Both the position numbers and the translations under genes were made by a program. DNA of 64,000 nt. Origin: Apilactobacillus zhangqiuensis. GTDB lineage: Bacteria; Bacillota; Bacilli; Lactobacillales; Lactobacillaceae. Positions 43,814-53,518 of this stretch are shown here, one piece after another (the first letter of the stretch is position 1; each line of letters opens with the position of its first letter). The stretch covers positions 62,001-126,000 of the forward strand of contig NZ_BPLK01000002.1 in assembly GCF_019656215.1 (NCBI RefSeq), in the 5' to 3' direction. The notes under the pieces are model-generated. The model was given only the letters and a program-made list of their open reading frames with translations. It did not search any database and was not told where the DNA came from.

Positions 43814-44518
43814 ATGGCAGAACTAAACGCTCAAGAAATTATTAGCTACATTCAAAACGCAGAAAAGAAGACACCAGTTAAGGCATATATTAATGGGAGA
43901 ATTGCACAAATTGACTTCCCAGAATCAGTAAAAGTATTCGGTAATGATCAAAGCGCAACAGTCTTTGGAGACTGGAAAGACATCGAACCAATCCTAAAGT
44001 CAGACTTAGTAACTGAATACGAATTGGAAAACGATGCTAGAAACTCAGCTGTTCCATTATTAGACATTAAAAACGTTAATGCTCGTATCGAACCAGGTGC
44101 TACTATCAGAGACCAAGTTAAAATTGGTGACCGTGCCGTTATCATGATGGGGGCTGTTATCAACATCGGTTGTGAAATCGGTGAAGACACCATGATTGAT
44201 ATGGGAGTTGTCATGGGTGGTCGTGCCATCGTTGGTAAGCACAGTCACATCGGTGCAGGTGCAGTACTAGCGGGTGTGATTGAACCAGCTTCAGCAACTC
44301 CAGTTCGCATCGACGACAACGTATTAATCGGTGCTAACGCTGTTGTTATCGAAGGTGTTCACGTTGGTGAAGGTGCAGTTGTTGCTGCCGGATCAATCGT
44401 TTTACATGACGTTGAACCAAACACATTAGTAGCTGGAAACCCGGCCCGTAAAATTAAAGATATTGATGATCAAACAAAAGGAAAGACTCAATTAGAAGAC
44501 GCACTAAGAAAGTTGTGA
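43814..44518 (+). CDS. dapH: Tetrahydrodipicolinate N-acetyltransferase
   Basis: A 234-residue left-handed beta-helix enzyme that acetylates tetrahydrodipicolinate with acetyl-CoA, the defining step of the acetylase branch. The N-terminal alpha domain is followed by hexapeptide repeats ([22 protein letters not shown] seen in part, [31 protein letters not shown]). Length equals Bacillus DapH (YkuQ). Starts five bases after lysA. Confidence 0.95.
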   Translation: MAELNAQEIISYIQNAEKKTPVKAYINGRIAQIDFPESVKVFGNDQSATVFGDWKDIEPILKSDLVTEYELENDARNSAVPLLDIKNVNARIEPGATIRDQVKIGDRAVIMMGAVINIGCEIGEDTMIDMGVVMGGRAIVGKHSHIGAGAVLAGVIEPASATPVRIDDNVLIGANAVVIEGVHVGEGAVVAAGSIVLHDVEPNTLVAGNPARKIKDIDDQTKGKTQLEDALRKL

Positions 44519-44522
44519 TGAT

Positions 44523-45668
44523 ATGACCTTAGATTTAATCGCGGTGAGACGTCATTTGCATCAAATCCCAGAATTGGCGATGCACGAAAGTCAAACCCAT
44601 CAATACCTATTAGAATTAATCGACGAATTTGCTACAGATAATATGGAAGTTTTTACGCCTGAACAATTACCAACTGCAATCTTGGTAAAGGTTAAAGGAA
44701 GTAACTCAAGTAAAACCATTGGGTACCGTTGCGATATGGATGCCCTACCGGTTAGTGAAAAGACTGGTTTAGAATTTTCATCAAAGCACGAATCGGTGAT
44801 GCACGCATGTGGACATGATATCCACATGACGGTTGCAATCGGATTGTTGGAACACTTTGTGCAACACCAACCAATTGATGACTTGATTTTTTTCTTCCAA
44901 CCAGCCGAAGAAAGTGAAAGTGGAGCGAAGGCTGCTGTTGATAGTAACTTGTTTTCAGATGACTGGAATGTCGACGAATTCTACGGATTACACGACACAC
45001 CAGAACTACCAGCCGGAACCATCGGTTGTTGCTACCCAACATTATTTGCTGGAACCAGTGAGGTCGATATTACATTGATTGGTAAGAGTGGCCACGCTGC
45101 TTACCCACACCAAGCAAACGACATGGTGGTGGCCTCAGCAATGCTAATTACCCAATTACAAACCATTGTTTCAAGAAACGTTGATCCAATCCAAGGAGCA
45201 GTATTAACCTTTGGTCAAATCAATGGTGGAACGATTAGAAACGTAATTGCCGGTAGGGTAGATATCAAAGGAACTATTCGTGGTTTGAACCAAGAAATGA
45301 TTCAAACTGTTAAGACCAGAATTATTGAAATATGTAAGGGAATTGAAGTTGGGTTCAACTGCCAGGTTAAGGTTGATATCAACCAAGGTGGTTACTACCC
45401 AGTTAACAATAACCAAAAGTTGACCGACCGTTTTATGAACTTTATGCAAGCAAATCCAGATGTGGATTTCACAATCACAATGACCGCAATGACTGGAGAA
45501 GACTTCGGATACATTCTTCACCATTTTGATGGAACCATGTTTTGGCTGGGTGTTGGTAACACATCGGCACTTCACACCGATACATTCAATCCAGATGAAA
45601 GCTGCATTGAAAAGGGAATTAACGCAATCAGTTCATTTTTAGAATTCGAAATGAGAGAAGACGATTAA
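44523..45668 (+). CDS. N-acetyldiaminopimelate deacetylase (YkuR-like, M20)
   Basis: A 381-residue M20-family amidohydrolase that removes acetate from N-acetyl-LL-diaminopimelate. Metal-binding blocks [22 protein letters not shown] and a late His in [12 protein letters not shown] are visible, and the dimerisation insert occupies about residues 175-290. Its place directly after dapH fixes the function among M20 homologues. The start codon follows the dapH stop within a few bases. Confidence 0.92.
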   Translation: MTLDLIAVRRHLHQIPELAMHESQTHQYLLELIDEFATDNMEVFTPEQLPTAILVKVKGSNSSKTIGYRCDMDALPVSEKTGLEFSSKHESVMHACGHDIHMTVAIGLLEHFVQHQPIDDLIFFFQPAEESESGAKAAVDSNLFSDDWNVDEFYGLHDTPELPAGTIGCCYPTLFAGTSEVDITLIGKSGHAAYPHQANDMVVASAMLITQLQTIVSRNVDPIQGAVLTFGQINGGTIRNVIAGRVDIKGTIRGLNQEMIQTVKTRIIEICKGIEVGFNCQVKVDINQGGYYPVNNNQKLTDRFMNFMQANPDVDFTITMTAMTGEDFGYILHHFDGTMFWLGVGNTSALHTDTFNPDESCIEKGINAISSFLEFEMREDD

Positions 45669-45669
45669 A

Positions 45670-46584
45670 ATGACACAAAATATTGATATTATGACCGCCA
45701 TCATCACACCGTTTGATGGCAATGGCAACATTGATTACGATGCATTAGAAAGAGTCACTCAACACTGTCTAGAAAATGGCAGTCGTGGATTTGTGATTGG
45801 TGGAACTACAGGAGAAACACCAACACTAACCACAGAAGAAAAGATTGAACTATACACCCACTTTGGTGCCATGGTTGGCGATAGCGCCTACGTGATTGCC
45901 GGAACTGGTAGTAACAACACAGAAGCGACCATTGAGTTTAACCGTCAGGTACAAACCATTGATGGAATCGATGCCTTGTTAGTAGTCGTACCATACTACA
46001 ACAAGCCGGATCAACGTTCAATGATTGCTCACTTTACCGCAGTTGCTGATCAAGCAACGCTTCCAATCTACATCTACAACATTCCAGGACGAACTGGTGT
46101 AACCATGGCAAACGACACTGTGGTTGAACTATCACACCATCAAAACATCATCGGTTTAAAGCAATGTACATCAATGGAAGACCTAGAATACTTGGTAGAC
46201 CATACTGAAGATGGTTTCCACGTTTACAGCGGTGAAGATGCTCAATCACTATTCGCCAAGGCGATTGGAGCTGATGGAATCATCTCAGTAGCTGCTCACA
46301 TCTATGGCGCTCAAATGCGTGAAATGTATGAAGCACTAGAATCTGGTGATTACCGGCATGCCGGTGAACTACAAAGATGGCTAACCCCACGTATGAATTC
46401 ATTATTCATGTATCCATCACCATCACCAGTTAAGGCCGTGTTAAACGCACAAGGCTTTGCGGTTGGGGGATGCCGTCTACCAATCTTGCCATTGGACGAC
46501 GAAGAACGCAGAAACTTAGCACGTCACTTGCAACTACCAGAAGACGCATTACTACATGACTTAGGTTTGGAGATGAGAAACTAA
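45670..46584 (+). CDS. dapA: 4-hydroxy-tetrahydrodipicolinate synthase
   Basis: A 304-residue TIM-barrel lyase that condenses pyruvate with aspartate semialdehyde. The Schiff-base lysine is Lys164 (IGLKQCT) and Tyr136 ([11 protein letters not shown]) is the proton relay; GGTTGET at 44-50 binds pyruvate. It ends with ATG of dapB overlapping at 46584, so the two are coupled. Confidence 0.95.
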   Translation: MTQNIDIMTAIITPFDGNGNIDYDALERVTQHCLENGSRGFVIGGTTGETPTLTTEEKIELYTHFGAMVGDSAYVIAGTGSNNTEATIEFNRQVQTIDGIDALLVVVPYYNKPDQRSMIAHFTAVADQATLPIYIYNIPGRTGVTMANDTVVELSHHQNIIGLKQCTSMEDLEYLVDHTEDGFHVYSGEDAQSLFAKAIGADGIISVAAHIYGAQMREMYEALESGDYRHAGELQRWLTPRMNSLFMYPSPSPVKAVLNAQGFAVGGCRLPILPLDDEERRNLARHLQLPEDALLHDLGLEMRN

Positions 46585-47342
46585 TGAATATTTTTCTTGC
46601 AGGAGCGACCGGATCAATGGGCCAAAAGGTGGTCCACTTACTAGCGGACAAAGAAGTTTATGACATCACAGGGATTCTAACTAGTAAAACAGATGTGAAC
46701 CCAAGTGATTACAACCTATCTGACGACGTTAATGTCTTTAATAGTTTAGATGCTATCGAAGGTGACTACGATGTCTGGATTGATTTCACTCAACCAAATA
46801 TTGTCTTTGACAATATCAAATACGCAATTCATCACCACATTTCACCAATCGTCGGTACTAGTGGATTATCCGAGGACCAAAAACAAGAACTAATCAGCTT
46901 AGCTGACCGCGAAAATGTTAACGGTCTAATCGCTGCTAACTTTGGGTTATCAGCAGTGCTACTAATGCAATTCGCACAACAAGCTGCTAAGTACTTCTCA
47001 GACGTAGAAGTAATCGAAATGCACCATGAAGACAAGACTGATTCACCATCGGGGACTGCAATTCATACAGTAGACATGATGAGTGAAACCAAACAAGGTG
47101 AAAACATCAACCAAGAAGACGAACCAGCCAGAGGGATGTACTACAAGGGCGTTCCCGTTCATGCCGTTCGTTTGCCAGGTTACGTGGCCCACGAACAAGT
47201 ATTATTCGGTGGTCCCGGTGAAGCATTAACCATTCGACAAGATTCATTCGATCGTGAATCATTCATGCAAGGAGTATGGGTAGCACTAGAAAAGCTTCCT
47301 GAACTACACGGTCTAGTCGATGGTTTAGAAAATATTTTGTAG
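46584..47342 (+). CDS. dapB: 4-hydroxy-tetrahydrodipicolinate reductase
   Basis: A 252-residue NAD(P)H-dependent reductase. The nucleotide motif GATGSMGQK is at residues 6-14, and the catalytic region HHEDKTDSPSGTA contains the histidine and lysine of the active site. The TAATG overlap with dapA is visible. Length is normal. Confidence 0.95.
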   Translation: MNIFLAGATGSMGQKVVHLLADKEVYDITGILTSKTDVNPSDYNLSDDVNVFNSLDAIEGDYDVWIDFTQPNIVFDNIKYAIHHHISPIVGTSGLSEDQKQELISLADRENVNGLIAANFGLSAVLLMQFAQQAAKYFSDVEVIEMHHEDKTDSPSGTAIHTVDMMSETKQGENINQEDEPARGMYYKGVPVHAVRLPGYVAHEQVLFGGPGEALTIRQDSFDRESFMQGVWVALEKLPELHGLVDGLENIL

Positions 47343-47353
47343 GAAGTGATTGT

Positions 47354-48535
47354 ATGCCAAGAAATAATCCACAGCTTTTGAGAACTTATAACCATCGTCT
47401 AAACGGAATCGCACCATCTAAAATTCGTCACTTCGACGACACGATTTCGCAAAATAAAGACTTGCTCAAGTTAACTTTAGGGGAACCTGATTTAGATACC
47501 CCTGAACATATCAAGCAAGCTGCGATTCAAGGAATTAACGACAACGATTCACATTACTCAGCTCAAGCTGGGAAGGTCGAATTAAGACAAGCAATTACCA
47601 ATTACTTATCTACTCGTTGGCACCTTCAATACGACGCCGAAGAAGTCGTGGTTACTAATGGTGCGACGCAATCAATTTATTCAGCACTACAAGCAATCGT
47701 GAACCCCGGGGATGAAGTCATCATTCCAACCCCAATCTTTTCATTATATGGACCAATCATTGAAATTTTGGGAGGCCACGTAGTTGATGTCGATACCAGT
47801 CAAACTGGCTTTAAATTAACACCAAAATTGCTTGAAGATGCCATAAAACAACATCAAGGCGTTGTTGCATTAGTAATTAACGATCCTAACAATCCAACCG
47901 GTGTATCTTACACCGAAGAAGAGATTAAACAGTTAGGACAAGTCATCGCAAAATCACCGATCTGGGTTCTTTCAGATGAAATTTATGGTGAATTGACTTT
48001 TGACCACGACCATTACTCATTAGCACGAGAAATTCCAGATCAAGTGCTATACATCAATGGTTTATCAAAATCACATGCAATGACCGGATGGCGTTTTGGA
48101 TACATATGTGGTCCAATCGAAATTATGCAACGAATCAAAATGATTAACGCATACATGGTGACCTGTGTTGCCGATAACGTTCAAGACGCAGCACTAGAAG
48201 CCATGACGAACGGTCAAGAAGACGCCTATGAAGCTAAGGCAATTTATCAAAAACGTCGAGACCTAGTATCAAACAGACTAGATGAAATGGGTGTCGACTA
48301 CGTCATGCCAACATCTACTTTTTACTGCTTCATCAAAATTGATGATAGCTATGGTAAAGATGACTATCAATTTGGTTTAGATTTAGCAGAAAAGGTCGAC
48401 TTAGGAGTAATCCCAGGTCGCATGTTTGGTAAGAGTGGGGAAGGCTACATCAGAATTTCCTTCGCAGCTAGTGAGAAAAAACTAACAGCCGGTCTCGATC
48501 GACTAAATAAATTTATCCAATTATTAGAAAAATGA
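47354..48535 (+). CDS. patA: N-acetyl-LL-diaminopimelate aminotransferase
   Basis: A 393-residue PLP aminotransferase of subgroup I-gamma. The PLP lysine is Lys239 in NGLSKSHAMTGWR, with NDPNNPTG and SDEIYGE blocks. Its place as the last gene of the lysine operon, and the lack of another candidate, assign it to transfer of the amino group from glutamate to N-acetyl-2-amino-6-oxopimelate. A close paralogue lies at 34442 beside ppcA. Confidence 0.9.
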   Translation: MPRNNPQLLRTYNHRLNGIAPSKIRHFDDTISQNKDLLKLTLGEPDLDTPEHIKQAAIQGINDNDSHYSAQAGKVELRQAITNYLSTRWHLQYDAEEVVVTNGATQSIYSALQAIVNPGDEVIIPTPIFSLYGPIIEILGGHVVDVDTSQTGFKLTPKLLEDAIKQHQGVVALVINDPNNPTGVSYTEEEIKQLGQVIAKSPIWVLSDEIYGELTFDHDHYSLAREIPDQVLYINGLSKSHAMTGWRFGYICGPIEIMQRIKMINAYMVTCVADNVQDAALEAMTNGQEDAYEAKAIYQKRRDLVSNRLDEMGVDYVMPTSTFYCFIKIDDSYGKDDYQFGLDLAEKVDLGVIPGRMFGKSGEGYIRISFAASEKKLTAGLDRLNKFIQLLEK

Positions 48536-48536
48536 A

Positions 48537-48564
48537 TTGACAAATCTGAAAAATAAAGTATATT
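48537..48564 (+). promoter_or_regulatory. Promoter of asd
   Basis: A perfect TTGACA (48537-48542) and TATATT (48559-48564) are 16 bases apart, so asd can be transcribed independently of the lysine riboswitch. This fits its extra role in threonine and methionine synthesis. Confidence 0.75.
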
Positions 48565-48633
48565 AATAATAAAGTGTATGTATATAAAAGACAGGTGTCT
48601 ATTCAAAATAGATAAAAAGTGAGGTTTGTAAAA

Positions 48634-49710
48634 ATGAGAGAGTATAACGTAGCGATTTTAGGAGCAACAGGTGCAGTTGGTAGGAGAATGGTAAGACAAC
48701 TAGAGGACTCCACCGTCCCAGTTAAGAATTTGAAATTACTTGCCTCAAACCATTCAGCCGGAACTAAGATTGAATTCAAGGGTGAAGAAATCGAAGTAGA
48801 AGAAACTACTCCGGATTCATTTGAAGGAGTTGATATCGTGTTAGCTTCAGCTGGTGGTTCAACTTCTAAGAAGTTCTTACCAGAAGCTGTAAAGCGTGGT
48901 GCAGTATGTATCGATAACACCAGTGCATACCGTATGGACCCAGATGTCCCACTAGTTGTTCCAGAAGTAAACGTTGATCAATTAGCTAACCATCGCGGGA
49001 TTATCGCCAACCCTAACTGTTCAACCATTCAAATGGTGGTTGCCTTACAACCTGTCTTTGAAAAGTTTGGTTTAAGCCAAATTGTTGTATCCACTTACCA
49101 AGCCGCTTCAGGTGCTGGACAATCAGCATTAAATGAATTTTATGGTCAAGCTCAAGATTACCTAGATGGTAAAGAAATGAGCGCTGATATTTTGCCTACT
49201 AAGGGTGACAAGAAGCACTATCCTTTAGCATTTAACTTATTACCACAAATTGACGTCTTTGAAGAAGATGGTTCTACCCATGAAGAATGGAAGATGGTTC
49301 ATGAAACTAAGAAGATTATGCTAAACGACATGGATGCTACCGGCATCAAGGTTAACGCTACCTGTGTTCGTGTCCCAGTTGCCATCTCTCATGGTGAATC
49401 CGTATACTTCGAAGTAGAAGACAAGTCAGCTACTAAGGAAGATATTCAACGCGTTATCAATCAATTTGATGGTGCAGTTCTACAAGATGACCCAGATCAT
49501 CAAGTATATCCACAACCAATTACCGCAGAAGGCAAGCGTTCAACTTTCGTTGGTCGTATTCGTGCAGACCAAGAAAATCCTGGATGCTTTAACATGTGGG
49601 TGGTAGCGGATAACTTGTTAAAGGGTGCTGCTTGGAACACTGTTCAAAACGCCGAAGAATTAGTAAAGCGTGATTTAGTTCGTGTCCCTGAAAACTACTA
49701 CCATGGTTAA
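48634..49710 (+). CDS. asd: Aspartate-semialdehyde dehydrogenase
   Basis: A 358-residue enzyme that reduces aspartyl phosphate to aspartate semialdehyde with [16 protein letters not shown] (10-20) binds NADP and Cys129 in NPNCST is the catalytic nucleophile. The start ATG at 48634 is preferred to ATG 48619 because GTGAGG at 48619-48624 is the ribosome binding site. It links lysC to dapA. Confidence 0.94.
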   Translation: MREYNVAILGATGAVGRRMVRQLEDSTVPVKNLKLLASNHSAGTKIEFKGEEIEVEETTPDSFEGVDIVLASAGGSTSKKFLPEAVKRGAVCIDNTSAYRMDPDVPLVVPEVNVDQLANHRGIIANPNCSTIQMVVALQPVFEKFGLSQIVVSTYQAASGAGQSALNEFYGQAQDYLDGKEMSADILPTKGDKKHYPLAFNLLPQIDVFEEDGSTHEEWKMVHETKKIMLNDMDATGIKVNATCVRVPVAISHGESVYFEVEDKSATKEDIQRVINQFDGAVLQDDPDHQVYPQPITAEGKRSTFVGRIRADQENPGCFNMWVVADNLLKGAAWNTVQNAEELVKRDLVRVPENYYHG

Positions 49711-49719
49711 AGGGTAAAT

Positions 49720-49757
49720 AAAAAGAGCTACATTCAATTTGAATGTAGCTCTTTTTT
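49720..49757. terminator. Bidirectional terminator
   Basis: AAAAAGAGCTACATTCAA pairs with TTGAATGTAGCTCTTTTT, an almost perfect palindrome between convergent genes. Confidence 0.88.
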
Positions 49758-49761
49758 GTTG

Positions 49762-50223
49762 TTATTGATTATCTTCTTTAGCTAATTTTTCGCGGCAATT
49801 CTTGCACAAACCAAAGACTTCGATATGAATCTTATTGGTTTGAAAACCGGCTTGATCCATCGCTTCCTTGGCTAATTCTTGCTTTAATTGCTTGTAGTTA
49901 GGGAAGTCAATATCTTCGATTTCACCGCAATTATCACAAATAGCGTGGAAGTGAGGAGAACCAAAGAAATCGTATCTAATTCCACCGTCTTCAGCAGGTA
50001 GTGCAATGATGATATCTAACTTTTCGAATAATTGTAACGTGTTATAAATGGTTGCAATACTTAGGTTAGAAAATTCTTGCTTCAAAGCTTCGTAGATAGT
50101 ATCTACAGAAGGATGGTTATCATGATTAATTAAATACTTTAATATAATCTGCCTTTGAGGCGTAATTCTTACATTGTTACTGCGCAAGGTTTCCAATGCC
50201 TTTTCATACATTTCGTTAGACAA
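49762..50223 (-). CDS. perR: Peroxide-responsive regulator PerR (Fur family)
   Basis: A 153-residue Fur-family repressor. The regulatory metal ligands have the same numbers as Bacillus PerR: His37, Asp85, His91, His93 and Asp104; Asp at 104 (not Glu) is the PerR mark. The structural zinc site is Cys96/Cys99 and Cys140/Cys143. With iron bound it senses peroxide by histidine oxidation, with manganese it represses peroxide and metal genes. The start is TTG 50223 after AAAGGAGG; the ATG at 50211 is too far from that site. Monocistronic. Confidence 0.9.
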   Translation of the reverse strand: MSNEMYEKALETLRSNNVRITPQRQIILKYLINHDNHPSVDTIYEALKQEFSNLSIATIYNTLQLFEKLDIIIALPAEDGGIRYDFFGSPHFHAICDNCGEIEDIDFPNYKQLKQELAKEAMDQAGFQTNKIHIEVFGLCKNCREKLAKEDNQ

Positions 50224-50307
50224 ACACTCTACCTCCTTTGATTATTACTTTATAACTATTCTATCCTAATAATAAGGTTAAAAAGTTAATAAATCAAATA
50301 AAATCAA

Positions 50308-50727
50308 CTATAAAGCGTCAATTGCGCTCTTGATTTTATCGTTTAGAGGTGAAATGTTAAATTGGTCCGATTTTTCTGGCCAGTATTGATGCTTGAATTG
50401 AACAATTCGTCTAATTAATTCCAGTTCGGCATCATCAGAAATGTTTAAAACATTGACGTAAACAATGGGCGATTCGCTTTGTAGGTTAGAGATACCAGCG
50501 ACACCGATGAAATGCTTGGTGTTCTTATCCATGACACCCCATAGTAATCCTTTTTGGCTCATGATGTCATTCATGATTGCATTGATGAAATTGGAAGTGC
50601 TCATAATATCAGCTTTTTCATCTTGTTGTTTTTGAAAATCGATGACTGATTGAAGCTTAAATTCTGTTAACCAATCCATGTAAAAATGTTCAGTGATGAT
50701 TGGTCTTAATCCTTCAAAACTACGCAT
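50308..50727 (-). CDS. Putative GNAT-like acetyltransferase
   Basis: A 139-residue protein. A long N-terminal helical region is followed by LLWGVMDKNTKHFIGVAGISNL, which resembles strands 2-4 of a GNAT/RimJ acetyltransferase, but the acetyl-CoA P-loop (Q/RxxGxG/A) is not evident. It may be a shortened or non-catalytic member. It sits alone between perR and mmuM. Function uncertain. Confidence 0.5.
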   Translation of the reverse strand: MRSFEGLRPIITEHFYMDWLTEFKLQSVIDFQKQQDEKADIMSTSNFINAIMNDIMSQKGLLWGVMDKNTKHFIGVAGISNLQSESPIVYVNVLNISDDAELELIRRIVQFKHQYWPEKSDQFNISPLNDKIKSAIDAL

Positions 50728-50806
50728 AATAAGTCTCCTTAATTTTTCTAGACTTTATTATAGTAGAGAAAAAATATTTTTGAAAGGAATCAGGTGCTTT
50801 TATTAC

Positions 50807-51724
50807 TTAAAAAAACTTGTCGTGAATGTGTTGTTCTTGTGCCTCTGTCATGCAACAACAACCACCGACAAACTTAAGGTCTAGATCAAACCATTCATTA
50901 ATTAATGCATCGAATTCTTCAAATGATAAATCGTCATGATTCCATTCTTTGATTTCTGGATTGTAGGTTGCGCCAGAATTAGGAAAGGCAATGAATGGTT
51001 TGTGTGCAGGGTGACTTTGCTTTAATACCTTTAATGCAGGGGAAACTAGTTGTGGTTTGGTACAGTTTATACCATAAGCGATGACGTGTTCTTGTGATTC
51101 TAAAAATGATGCCACCTCGATTAGTGAACTGCCATCAGCTAGGTGTGATTCATCCCTCAACGACGCCGCTACAATCACCGGAACATCGAATTGCTTGGTG
51201 TACTCGGTGATTGCCTTTAGTTCTTTGACGTTAGGGAATGTTTCTAAGATTAACACATCGATGCCGGCTTCGACCATCGCCTTGATACGACCCTCGTGAA
51301 AGGCAACGTATTCTTCATCTGTCAATGAGTAGTCACCGGTGTATTCGGAACCGTTAGCAAGAAAGGCACCGTAAGGTCCAACACCACCCAATAGCCACTT
51401 GGGGTCAGGGTTAGTCGATTCATTGCGTCCACGGGTGGCTAGTTCAACGGCTTTTTTAATTAACGCGATAGCTTGTTCTTCACTGTAGCCGGCTTTAATT
51501 AAACCAGGCACACTGGCTTGGTAGGTGTTGGTGGTAGTCATTGATGAACCAGCGTCGAAGTACTTTTTGTGGACGTCGACGATTAGGTTCTCGTGTGATT
51601 CAAGAGCGGCTGCAGTCCATAGGTTTGAGTTTAGTTTTAATCCACGTTCTTCCAAACCGGTAGACATTGAGCTGTCGATTAAGATGTGGTCTCGTTGATT
51701 AATCCAGTTAATTACTTTATTCAT
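50807..51724 (-). CDS. mmuM: Homocysteine S-methyltransferase
   Basis: A 305-residue zinc enzyme that transfers a methyl group from S-methylmethionine to homocysteine, giving two methionines. The zinc cysteines are Cys221 (YGINCTKP) and the pair in VGGCCC (289-291). The N-terminal LIDSSMSTGLEERG and ETFPNVKE are family motifs. The gene overlaps the end of the permease gene by eight bases and is its metabolic partner. Confidence 0.93.
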   Translation of the reverse strand: MNKVINWINQRDHILIDSSMSTGLEERGLKLNSNLWTAAALESHENLIVDVHKKYFDAGSSMTTTNTYQASVPGLIKAGYSEEQAIALIKKAVELATRGRNESTNPDPKWLLGGVGPYGAFLANGSEYTGDYSLTDEEYVAFHEGRIKAMVEAGIDVLILETFPNVKELKAITEYTKQFDVPVIVAASLRDESHLADGSSLIEVASFLESQEHVIAYGINCTKPQLVSPALKVLKQSHPAHKPFIAFPNSGATYNPEIKEWNHDDLSFEEFDALINEWFDLDLKFVGGCCCMTEAQEQHIHDKFF

Positions 51725-53090
51725 GATGATCCTTCTTTCTATATACTAGTGCGTGCCATACATAACAGATGATGGCAAATGGCACTCCGATGATGATGGC
51801 GATACGTTGGTTAGGGTCAAACGCGATTCCGACCAATGAAAGCAAACAGATGATGATGACTAAAATTGGTAGGAGTGGAAATAGTGTAGCCTTGTATTTC
51901 AACTCGCTAGTGGAGTGGCCAACCTTGATAAAATGGCGTCTGAAGTTGAAGTGCGCCCAACCAATTACCAACCAGACGAAGACGACGGCAAACGCTGAAA
52001 TCGCGGTCAACGCTAGGTAAACGGTGTTGGGTGCGTAGATACTAGAGAATAGTGCCAATAATCCTCCAGCGATGGTTAGGATTAGACCATAAACGGGAAT
52101 GCCGTTCTTGGATAACTTGGCTAGTCCTTTTGGTAGGGTGTTCTTGTCGGCAAGTGACCAAAGCATTCTTGAAGCAGCATATACTCCTGAATTAGCACCC
52201 GAGAAGATGGTGATAAATAGGATTAGGTTCATGATGTCTGATGCATATGGAATATTGATGTTAGATAAGATAGTAACGAAAGGACTTTGTGCCAGTGATG
52301 AATCATTTTGTGGCAAAATTGAACCCAACGCCACGATGGTACCGATGAATAAAATTACCAAAATGATTAGAGTATGTTTGATTGATTGTGGGACGGTCTT
52401 TTCTGGGTTTTGACTTTCACCAGCCCCGACAGCAATCATTTCAGCACCTGAGAAGGCGAAGTTAGCTGATAGCACGATTGAAATGACTGGAATTAGACCA
52501 TTGGGGAAGATACCATTAGCGGTTAGTTGACCGAAGAATGGTTTGAACTGGGTGTGATGAATTGGGATGATCTTAAAGATGATTAAGATACCCAGTCCTA
52601 AGAAAACGGCCAAGGCTAATACCTTAATCAATGACATCCAGAATTCACTCGAAGAAAATAGGTTCATGTTGATGATGTTTAGCAATAAAATGATGACGGT
52701 GAAGATTAAACTGAAGCCCCAAACGGGGATGCTTGGAAAGTATTGTTGACCAATGGTGGAAAGGGCGATGAATTCGGAACCCAACGCAATTGTCCAAGTT
52801 AGCCAATACATCCAGGCGGTAATAAAACCAACTCCGGGATTTATGTATTTACTTGCGTATGTATGAAATGCACCGGTATTTGGATCGTGAACAGATAGTT
52901 CACCCAGACACGCCATTACCATACAGACCAGAATTGAACCAATTACGTAAGCTAAAATTGTCCCGATTGGGCCAGCCGTTTGGATTGAATATCCTGTACT
53001 CATGAAGATACCAGTACCAATTACACCACCAAGTGACATGGTGATTAGATTTCTGGCCTTTAAATTTTTTGAAAACTGATGTGAACTCAT
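51717..53090 (-). CDS. mmuP: S-methylmethionine permease
   Basis: A 457-residue APC-superfamily permease of the AAT branch with 12 helices. The N-terminal SLGGVIGTGIFMSTGYSI and FAFSGAEMIAVGAGESQNPEKTVP segments are typical. The pairing with mmuM and an AUG T-box makes S-methylmethionine the probable substrate. First gene of the operon. Confidence 0.88.
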   Translation of the reverse strand: MSSHQFSKNLKARNLITMSLGGVIGTGIFMSTGYSIQTAGPIGTILAYVIGSILVCMVMACLGELSVHDPNTGAFHTYASKYINPGVGFITAWMYWLTWTIALGSEFIALSTIGQQYFPSIPVWGFSLIFTVIILLLNIINMNLFSSSEFWMSLIKVLALAVFLGLGILIIFKIIPIHHTQFKPFFGQLTANGIFPNGLIPVISIVLSANFAFSGAEMIAVGAGESQNPEKTVPQSIKHTLIILVILFIGTIVALGSILPQNDSSLAQSPFVTILSNINIPYASDIMNLILFITIFSGANSGVYAASRMLWSLADKNTLPKGLAKLSKNGIPVYGLILTIAGGLLALFSSIYAPNTVYLALTAISAFAVVFVWLVIGWAHFNFRRHFIKVGHSTSELKYKATLFPLLPILVIIICLLSLVGIAFDPNQRIAIIIGVPFAIICYVWHALVYRKKDHHE

Positions 53091-53110
53091 AAATAAACCT
53101 CCTTAGAAAT

Positions 53111-53390
53111 AAAAAAAGCATCCGTCCCTTACAAAAGGGCGAATGCTTCGCGGTACCACCTTAGTTTTATAGCTAAAATGATACATTGATATCATTAACT
53201 ATCTTATCCAGAACCTGTTGATTCCTTCGTGTTGTAACATACACAAATGTCGGAAGCTAAATTATTCACTCCCGAAGGTTCAGAGACCATTTTCGATAAC
53301 TTTGAAACGTTCATTTCCACCAACCATGAACTCTCTTTGCAATCATCCATTATGTACTTTTCTCATCAAAACCTAATATATTATTATGTA
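53111..53390 (-). promoter_or_regulatory. T-box leader of mmuP-mmuM, methionine specifier (AUG)
   Basis: Reading the minus strand, the leader has the stem I elements AGAGAGTT and GGTTGGTGGAAATGAAC, a specifier loop reading GAAA-ATG-G with AUG at 53290-53288, the T-box GGTGGTACCGCGAAGC and a terminator GCATTCGCCCTT/AAGGGACGGATGC with a T run at 53111-53117. Uncharged tRNA-Met would induce S-methylmethionine uptake and use. It fills most of the 53091-53518 gap. Confidence 0.92.
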
Positions 53391-53396
53391 TTTTTA

Positions 53397-53424
53397 ATTA
53401 TAGATACATTATAAAATTTTTCAA
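53397..53424 (-). promoter_or_regulatory. Promoter of the mmuP-mmuM T-box
   Basis: On the minus strand TTGAAA (53419-53424) and a perfect TATAAT (53397-53402) are 16 bases apart. Confidence 0.7.
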
Positions 53425-53518
53425 GGATAAATTTTTGAATTAACTGTTTAGCATTATTGGCAAAATATGCAATAATAGAGGGGAGATATTAAATTTGAAG
53501 CGAAAGTGAGATTTAATT

